Below are positions 57,021 to 64,000 of a stretch of DNA of 64,000 nucleotides, one piece after another; the stretch's first letter is position 1; every line of letters starts with the position of its first letter. A model generated the notes under the pieces. The model searched no databases. It was not told the DNA's origin and saw only the letters and a program-made list of their open reading frames with translations. Origin of the DNA: Ophiosphaerella korrae (taxonomy: Eukaryota > Ascomycota > Dothideomycetes > Pleosporales > Phaeosphaeriaceae); contig JALNQF010000024.1 in the NCBI GenBank assembly GCA_028456385.1, positions 186,001 to 250,000 of the forward strand, in the 5' to 3' direction. A program made the position numbers and the translations under genes.

Positions 57021-57164
57021 ATGAAGCGCAACATCGTCATCTTCCTCATTATCCTCATCCTCTTCATCCTCATCGCGCTGATCGGCTACCTAATCTACTA
57101 CCTGCAAACGCGCATGGCCGTCGGCGGCACGGCATCAAGCACAAGCGACATGACCGAGCCATAA
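57021..57164 (+). CDS. Tiny single-pass membrane protein, 47 aa
   Basis: Starts MKRN, then about 24 strongly hydrophobic residues (IVIFLIILILFILIALIGYL and on), then a short polar tail with Gly, Ser and Thr ending TSDMTEP. A well-formed intron with a consensus branch point (56930-56991) lies in the 5' leader just upstream, which argues for a real transcript. Family not recognised; it resembles small tail- or signal-anchored proteins too short for most gene finders. Function unknown. Confidence 0.55.
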   Translation: MKRNIVIFLIILILFILIALIGYLIYYLQTRMAVGGTASSTSDMTEP

Positions 57165-57678
57165 GAGAAAAAAAAACACGGCGAATCTTGACGAGGCACA
57201 TGAATTGTTGCATTGGGTGGCGTTTGGGTTGATTTGCATGGGCATTGGGTTTGGGTAATGATGGTAATGGTGACGGGTGGGAAGTTATGCAGGGATGAAT
57301 TGGCATGGTGGGTGGTTCCGTACCGATCGGATACATGTAACGTGACGCGAGCGAGGGGGTGATTGGTATATGTGACGTGAAGGAATTCAAAAACTGTTCA
57401 AAACAGTTTGGCAGCGCAACTTTGTTTCTTTGTGTTGACCTGTCGGCTGATAGTTGATTGCATCTGCCATGTCCGACAAAGATTCACCCAACGCAATGCC
57501 ATGATGGCTGGCCAATAATGAACTAGAATCCATAATACTACTGTACAGTTTGTCCGTAGATAGATCCTAGCTGACCATCCATACACTTGTGCTCTTTGCC
57601 TCTCAGAAACTATTACGATTGATGGACTGGCTAGTGCTGGCCCAAAAGCATTAATTGGTCGAAACTTGTCCCGGGTAT
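57165..57678. other. Convergent intergenic region
   Basis: 514 bp between the small membrane protein and the HP1 gene; only untranslated sequence is recognised. Confidence 0.4.
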
Positions 57679-58658
57679 TTACTTTGGCCTAGCCAAATCC
57701 ATCACCGTTTCAAAGCCTTCCGGTACTGCGTTGATTCTACGCTGTTTAGCTTCTTCCTCTTCTTCGTCGTCTTCCTGAGAGTTTGTGAAGACAAGGTGGT
57801 CTTCGTAGTACAGAAGCATCTGCAACGCGTTAGCATGGGGCGAGGCATCGTGGTAGGGTCGGCGTACCTTTTGTGGACACTTCTGGTAGATGTGCTTCAG
57901 CGGATGCTGCGTCTTCTTGCCGTTGTTCCAGACGAGGTACACGAATTTGGCATTCTGGCCCGTCCGGTCGTCCCAGCCCATCTCTACGGTGTCGACGCTT
58001 TTAACGTCATGCTCCCATGAGCCTGGTGGTGGGCTCCAGGCCTTTTCCTGCTTTGCGCGCTTCACACTTGATGCCGGAGTGCCTGATTCTGACTTGACAC
58101 CCGATGGTCGCCCTTTGCGCTTCTGGGAGACTTTGGGTTCTGGCCTTCCGCCAATCTCGTCGAAGTACTCATTCATAACATCCACTGCGCCAATCCTACA
58201 GGTATTAGTTGCTGGCTCATATGGGCTTGCGCGTGTCGTACATGTTTTGTTCCGGCTCCCACGTGCGGTCTTTGGGGTTGTCATAGCCCTGCCATTTGAC
58301 GTCGAAGACTAACTCGTTCTGGTCGCCTCAGTCACTACGTGCCCGAATTGCAGGCTGGAACGGCGGCTCACCTTAACAAACTTGTGTCCGACAATCTTCT
58401 CGACAACGTATCTAGCAGCTTATAAGTCTTTCAATCTTGCAGCGAAATGCATGTGCCTACTCGTCTGGGCCCTCTCCGTCATCCTCGTCATCCTCGTCGT
58501 CAACCGGGGCAGGCGGAGGCTGGGGCTGTTTGCCCTTCTTCCGGGAAGACGCCTGCTCTTCGCAGGAGGAATCTTGGTCGCTGAGAGCAGCTTGATGCGA
58601 GTCAGTATGGGGTGGGGATGCGCCATGCGCAATCGTGGTAGGGGCACTCACGGGGCAT
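57679..58658 (-). CDS. HP1: Heterochromatin protein 1 (chromo and chromo-shadow domains), 240 aa
   Basis: Binds H3K9-methylated nucleosomes and nucleates heterochromatin. Six exons on the minus strand: 58658-58652 (only 7 nt: ATG CCC C), 58590-58461, 58411-58372, 58318-58242, 58195-57868 and 57819-57679. All five introns (46-61 nt; donors GTGAGT, GTAGGC, GTGAGC, GTACGA and GTACGC) keep phase. The acidic N terminus precedes the chromodomain YVVEKIVGHKFVKNELVFDV, whose aromatic cage includes the first Tyr, the Trp of VKWQGY and that of TWEPEQN. A basic hinge (KRKGRPSG ... KRAKQEK) follows, then the chromo-shadow domain ending HPLKHIYQKCPQKMLLYYED. The last intron is 48 nt without a stop, so its retention would add 16 residues. 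HP1 homologues (HepA in Aspergillus) repress metabolite clusters and coat RIP-affected repeats. Confidence 0.92.
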
Positions 58659-58916
58659 GGTAGCAATTGTCGCGGTCGTGCTGAATGGGAGACACAAACG
58701 CGGAGCTTGGAGTTGGGGCCGCGGCGCGTTGACCGCGCTCGGGCCGGCTTGGCGTTCTGGGAATTTTCGAGATGAAGGTCTGGGCTGTTTACAAACTACC
58801 CCACCACCCCTCACCTCACCACAAACACCGAGACTACGCATAAGCTCTCCGGCAGCTAGTTGAAGCTGTGGACTTGTATTTAATTGTGTCGAGCGAGTTT
58901 GGTAGCAACCACAGCG

Positions 58917-61504
58917 ATGCGTAAGTTCAGGCAGCAGGTGCTCAACTATCAACAAGATAGAGCGTACCTTTACTTGTTATGGAACGATAGCTGACTTTGG
59001 CTGCTCACAGAGGTCGATTTATCAAATGGTACGCGCCCAAATATGCACGAATCCCAGCCACTCTACCCAACCACAGCACTAACACAGCTCCAACACAGCA
59101 CAGGTGATGAAGGATGAGGCGGGCAGGCCCTTCATTATCGTCAGAGACCAGGGCAAGAAGAAGAGACAGCATGGCAACGAAGCCGTCAAATCCCACATTC
59201 TCGCCGCCAAGACGGTAGCAAACATCGTCAGGACGTCTCTGGTACGCACATACATGGTAGAGGCGACGGGCAAGCACTGAGCAGAAAATAGGGACCCCGA
59301 GGCCTCGACAAGATCCTCATCTCGCCCGACGGAGACATCACCGTGACCAACGACGGCGCCACCATTCTCTCGCAAATGGAAATCTCCAACCACGTCGCAA
59401 AACTGCTGGTCGAGCTCTCCAAATCACAGGACGACGAGATTGGTGACGGCACAACCGGTGTCGTAGTGCTCGCGGGCGCACTGCTGGAGCAAGCGGCAGA
59501 TCTGATCGACAAGGGCATTCATCCCATCCGGATAGCAGACGGATACGACCAGGCATGCGAAGTGGCGGTAGCTCGACTCGACGAAATCTCGGACGAAATC
59601 CACTTTACCAAGGAGAACACGGAGGAACTGTTCAGGGTGGCCAAGACCAGCTTAGGCAGCAAAATCGTATCGAAATCGCACGACCAGTTTGCCAACATTG
59701 CCGTCGATGCCGTTCTCTCCGTAGCAGACCTCGACCGGAAAGACGTCGACTTCGAGCTCATCAAGGTGGACGGCAAGGTCGGCGGTGCTCTCGAAGACAC
59801 GCTGCTTGTCAAGGGCGTCATAATAGACAAGGACTTCTCACATCCGCAGATGCCCTCAGAGGTCAAGGATGCCAAACTCGCCATTCTCACCTGCGCCTTT
59901 GAGCCCCCGAAGCCCAAAACCAAGCACAAGCTCGACATTACCTCCGTCGAGGAGTTCAAGAAGCTACAGAGCTACGAGTCCAACAAGTTCACCGAAATGA
60001 TTCAGCAGATCAAGGACACCGGCGCTAACGTAGTCATATGTCAGTGGGGTTTTGACGATGAAGCCAACCATCTCCTCCTCACCAATAAGCTACCCGCCGT
60101 ACGATGGGTTGGAGGGCCCGAGATTGAGCTGATTGCAATCGCCACAAATGGCCGTATAGTACCCCGTTTTGAGGACCTCAGTGCAGAAAAATTGGGCAAG
60201 GCAGGAATCGTTCGGGAGCTCACTTTTGGCACCACAAGAGACAAGATGCTGGTCATTGAGGAGTGCGCCAACACAAGAGCCGTGACCGTATTTGTTCGGG
60301 GCAGCAACAAGATGGTATGCTAAATATCATTCTGGCATTTCCGCAGAGATCACTGACCATTATAGATCATTGATGAGGCCAAGCGCTCATTACACGATGC
60401 TCTCTGTGTCGTCCGAAACCTAGTGCGAGACAACCGAATCGTCTATGGTGGCGGTGCCGCCGAGGTCGCATGTTCGCTGGCTGTCGAAGATGCAGCAGTC
60501 AAGGCAAGTGCCTGTCTGTTTTCTCCTCCTTTCTGCTAACCCTCGTATAGAGCCCCGGCCTCGAGCAGTACGCAATGCGCGCCTTTGCTGATGCATTGGA
60601 CGCGGTACCTATGGCCCTAGCCGAGAACTCTGGTCTAAGTCCCATCGAGACGTTGGCAAGTATCAAGTCCCGACAAGCCAAGGAGAAGAACACAAGGTTA
60701 GGCGTCGACTGCATGCAGACGGGAAGCAATGGTAAGTACATCTTCGTACCCTCTTTCACATTCCACGATCGGCGTCAGCTGCCCATACTTTGTTTTGCTG
60801 CAACTGTCGTCGCACACACTCGCAACGCGGCATACATTCGGGTACTCGTGGCTGCGTGATCCCGTGGTGCATGCACGTTACCAGCGCCCGACGCCTCCAC
60901 GGGATATAGCACCATCCCCCACGCAAACGTCAATACGTCGCGATGACCTAGCATCGCCAACCACATGCGAAGATGATACGCATCGGACACTTGGACAACG
61001 TTGCTTTGTTCTCACCCACACCACCGCCCTTATCACATTGGTGGCTGAAGTGACCCGAGATTGTGCTAACGTGGCGCTTACAGACATGAGAGAACACTTT
61101 GTAATTGACCCCTTGATCTCAAAGCGGCAACAACTGCTCCTCGCTACACAACTATGCAGAATGGTACTCAAGGTGCGTAATCTTTCCCGTATCATAACCT
61201 CACCCTTTCGTTACACCCATCCCTTTCTCTTCTCCCACACTCCCCTGTCCCCCTATCCCCTATCCCCTATCCTCTTCTCCCCTTGCACTTATGCGGGGAA
61301 GCGGATAGCTGGCTTCTCGGGCACATATGCGCATGTTACACGCGCGGCCATAGCATTCGTCCCACCTCGCACCCATTCCCAACTTGCGTCCAACGGCAAG
61401 CCGACCTTGCATTTTCACCACATTCCGATGCGGCCTTCTCCGATGCTAATGGCACACAGGTCAACAATGTGATCATCGCTGGCAGCGATGAAAATGAGTT
61501 CTAA
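58917..61504 (+). CDS. cct5: T-complex chaperonin subunit epsilon (CCT5), 546 aa
   Basis: Subunit of the cytosolic CCT/TRiC ring that folds actin and tubulin. Eight exons: 58917-58920, 59011-59028, 59099-59241, 59292-60314, 60366-60503, 60551-60731, 61084-61172 and 61460-61504. All junctions keep phase and give the expected 546 aa, starting [20 protein letters not shown]. Motifs: [19 protein letters not shown], the ATP-binding [12 protein letters not shown], and late [12 protein letters not shown]. The first two exons total only 22 nt. The intron at 60504-60550 has a GC donor (GCAAGT). The last two introns are long for this locus (352 and 287 nt); the second contains CCCCTAT tandem repeats. 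Essential housekeeping gene. Confidence 0.94.
60504..60550 (+). other. GC-AG intron in cct5
   Basis: The coding sequence ...AVK ends in AAG and is followed by GCAAGT, not GTAAGT; the intron ends TATAG and the next exon resumes SPGLEQYAM in phase. Branch-like GCTAAC lies shortly before the acceptor. GC-AG introns are a known minor class of U2 introns. Confidence 0.85.
61246..61275 (+). repeat. CCCCTAT short tandem repeat in cct5 intron 7
   Basis: About four near-identical units of CCCCTAT within the 287-nt last intron. Short simple repeat; it does not match the TTAGGG telomere unit. Confidence 0.6.
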
Positions 61505-64000
61505 AGCTAGGCCCTTGTGCTGTCGGACTTGCCCGAGGCGTGGGACGAGGCTACATACCACTTAGACAAGCCGAATTAAATCAGAGTTGACAAAGTATTA
61601 TGACGCGTATGGGAGACACCACCAAAGTTACGTGTAACCCTGCTGTGTTTGTGACGGTTATATCACTGAGTAAATAATGTGTCGTGGGAACCTGACCCTG
61701 CGCTGAGCAAACTTCGCCGCGCCGTTTACGGGTTATTGGTTTTGCACGCCGGGGATGGGTGCGCTGTGTAATGTTTACTGGCGAAATATGTGGTGATGCG
61801 GTCATGTGGTTTCTAGTGGGGGTGGGTAGGGGATGAATGGTGGTAGATTGGTTAGGTGAACTTGTGGGGGTGTAGACTTGTACGAGGAGCAAGTGAAGCG
61901 GTGTTTGGTGATGGGTGATGCAGTGTTAGGCGAGTGATGGGGAAAATGGGGGTAGGACGTTCAAGCGATGATTAGGGGGGGGGGGGGGTTGATCGATGGG
62001 AAACTTGGTGAGGTTTGAGGGGGGATAGATGGTGGTTGAGTTGAGTGTGTGGTTGAATAGACATGTACAGATGCATAAAAACACTCGTTTGCGGATGGGA
62101 TTAAATGTGAGGATGAGGAACAGAACTTGGTAGGATATTGCCTGTTCAAAGAAAGCCAGCCTTTCAAAAGGATATTCAACGAAGCCACCAGCAAACTCAC
62201 GTCCACGTTTCTATTTCAATCCAGACATGCAGTTATATCTGCCTGCGTACTTACCCCAACCTACGTCTCCCCCAGCACGAAACAAGCAGCTGGAATATAG
62301 CAAACCAGATACATAACAACACGTGCTGTGGACACTCACACCCACAAAACAAATATCTTACATCGTAACGAAAAATCCATCATGTTAGTTCTATTTCAGA
62401 GCGTTCCATCTCATCCCCTATGCACCGGCCGTTCACGCCCACTTACCCACCTCCGATCCACCACGCGAACCAGCATGGCTCGCCCACAAGTGGGTTGGAA
62501 CAATGACTACGTCTCAACGCGGTAAACGGCTAGCAACGCAGACATATCGCGTTGCAGAGCCGCACGGCAGGCCGCCGGTCTCGTTGCCCGAGTATAGCAT
62601 GTGGGATCTTTGTGAACGCGTAACGATAATCGCCAATTGGGGGCAGGGGGGGGGAGGGGGGATTGCGGTGCGGTCTAGACGTTGGGGCTGTGCTGTTGCG
62701 GGAGGAGTCGGAGGGAAGGGAATGCGAGAGAAGGAGGAGCCTACGGTGAAGGGGAGTGCCGGAAGGTGCGCGGTTTGCCGTGTTAGGGGTAGCCGGTTGT
62801 GAGAAAGCAGGGGGCTGGGGGGATGGATGCAATGGTGAGTGGGGCAAATCGGGCAGCGCTCGGCACGTGAAAGCGCGGTTTTATTATCCAACAAGGTTTT
62901 ATCCAACAAAGGCTCAACAAATGGACAAATTCTCCGCGCTTTTTTGCCATCCGTTCAAAGTTAGTTGGTAAAATTTGTGATTGGGTTCTGGTGGATGGGT
63001 CCTCTCTCCACTGTTTCTTTTCCCAAGCTTCTAGAAGGGGTTTTTTTTTTCAGGGTTGCATGGTGAGGTGACGATGTGGTGGGGCTGCACACGGCACGTG
63101 CAGCAAATCCTGCAAAGAAGGGATCAAAGGTTGATTTTAGGCTTTGTGCGGGGCGGTGGTTGCAAGTCCAGCTATCATTTCTCCGACGAGAAATTACCTT
63201 TTGCAAGGCCCGATAATTGTCCCGCATAACTACTGTACGTAGTCATTTACCAGGGGCCGGATTTGGCCCACCGTTTCCACGGAGTCTGGTAGACAAGCAT
63301 GTGGACAGATATAATTACTTACATTACAATACGCTGCGCGTTCGGTACGCTCGGCTCCCCCTAAGCAGCGCGCAGCAGCGTACCTGCATTTGCACACGAC
63401 GTCATGGCCGCATGTGACGCCAAAAACCACGGATCATAAAATCCTGGGGCGAGATCCAGGGCCCGACTCGAAATCGATCGGCGCTATATGGTTCACGACG
63501 GGGGACATGCAGCGGGTGATATCTGTATCGAGGGAAGGGTGCAAAGGTGGTGAGCTGGTTGGGTGAAGATCTGGTGCGGTCAGGTGCGATGTACACACGT
63601 ATAATGTGCCGCTGCGGTGTGTTTTCTGCGTACCTGGTGGCAGGCTAGTGCGAGGCTATCAATGCATAGCGGCGTTCAATCGTGACAGCTCATTCCGCTT
63701 CAGGCAATGTTGTCACGACGACGCTATTTGGCGCGGGCGCGGGGAAGCTTCATAACGTCCCGGGATTGCGTGAGGCCGATGGCTGGGATAGCCTTGTAGC
63801 GAGCGCGATCCGGTGAAAGAGCAAAATGCCGCAAATGGGTTCCGTTGTGAGTGCGTGATTTGCACCGAGTCGCAGGTACAGTATCCTGGCCGCCCCGGTT
63901 TGCGAGGTGCTCGGCGAATGCGCCGCGAGGGGAGACGGACGTGAGGTAACTTGGAGAGAGAGGCTCGGCCAGCGTCGGACGCAGGTAGTCGCTTGGCGGT
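61505..64000. other. No gene recognised (right edge)
   Basis: 2.5 kb after cct5. It contains G-rich homopolymer runs (around 61976-61990 and 62640-62665), C/T-rich stretches and only short overlapping frames with biased composition. The GC-rich last kilobase could be the promoter or leader of a gene beyond the window. Confidence 0.45.

Noticed and set aside
62503..62909. Overlapping 99-131 codon frames on both strands after cct5
   Set aside because: Low-complexity G/C-rich composition, no motifs; not supported as genes.
1..64000. CRISPR arrays, rRNA genes, tRNA genes, bacterial-type operons
   Set aside because: None seen. Introns and protein families show a fungal nuclear genome. A tRNA scan by eye is unreliable, so tRNAscan-SE should be run to exclude a missed tRNA.

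Overview
The window is nuclear DNA of a filamentous ascomycete (Pezizomycotina, probably a Dothideomycete). The evidence is 46-65 nt spliceosomal introns with GTRNGT donors and CTAAC/CTGAC branch points, three Zn2Cys6 regulators, a multidomain non-reducing polyketide synthase, an HP1 protein, and AT-shifted Fot1/pogo-type transposons whose stop-riddled reading frames look like the result of repeat-induced point mutation (RIP).

Layout. (1) 0-12.2 kb is repeat-rich. It holds a wax-synthase-like acyltransferase gene with a splice/frame problem, two adjacent small TA-flanked inverted-repeat elements, a degenerate 1.8 kb Fot1-like element with an LTR fragment inside it, an SDR gene, an allantoate-permease-type transporter gene, and a third TA-flanked element carrying a solo LTR with an intact 5-bp target duplication. 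(2) 12.4-23 kb is a run of metabolic and regulatory genes: HpcH/HpaI aldolase, Zn2Cys6 factor, D-2-hydroxyacid dehydrogenase, second Zn2Cys6 factor, NmrA-like protein, SDR and a small lysine-rich protein. (3) 23-44.6 kb is a polyketide cluster: YCII-domain protein, TropB/AzaH-type FAD monooxygenase, CitA-type serine hydrolase, MCT-type transporter, second YCII-domain protein, TropC/CitB-type non-heme iron oxygenase, third Zn2Cys6 factor and a 2603-aa PKS (SAT-KS-AT-PT-ACP-CMeT-R). (4) 44.9-61.5 kb is ordinary conserved genome: dynamin-like GTPase, DUF4267 protein, F-box protein, GH2 beta-mannosidase, a tiny membrane protein, HP1 and the CCT epsilon chaperonin subunit. The last 2.5 kb has no gene I can support.

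How the genes fit together. A PKS with C-methylation and reductive release gives a methylated aromatic aldehyde. A TropB-like monooxygenase would dearomatise it by hydroxylation, and a TropC-like iron oxygenase would oxidise the methyl group and could expand the ring. With no highly reducing PKS and no acyltransferase next to the PKS, a tropolone (stipitaldehyde-type) or simple azaphilone product is the most economical reading; the exact product is inference. The two YCII-domain proteins and the absence of a TropD-like P450 suggest tailoring that differs from the stipitatic acid pathway. The aldolase, 2-hydroxyacid dehydrogenase, transporter and first regulator could instead form a separate catabolic cassette. 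Exon boundaries were worked out by hand from splice motifs, reading phase and family motifs.
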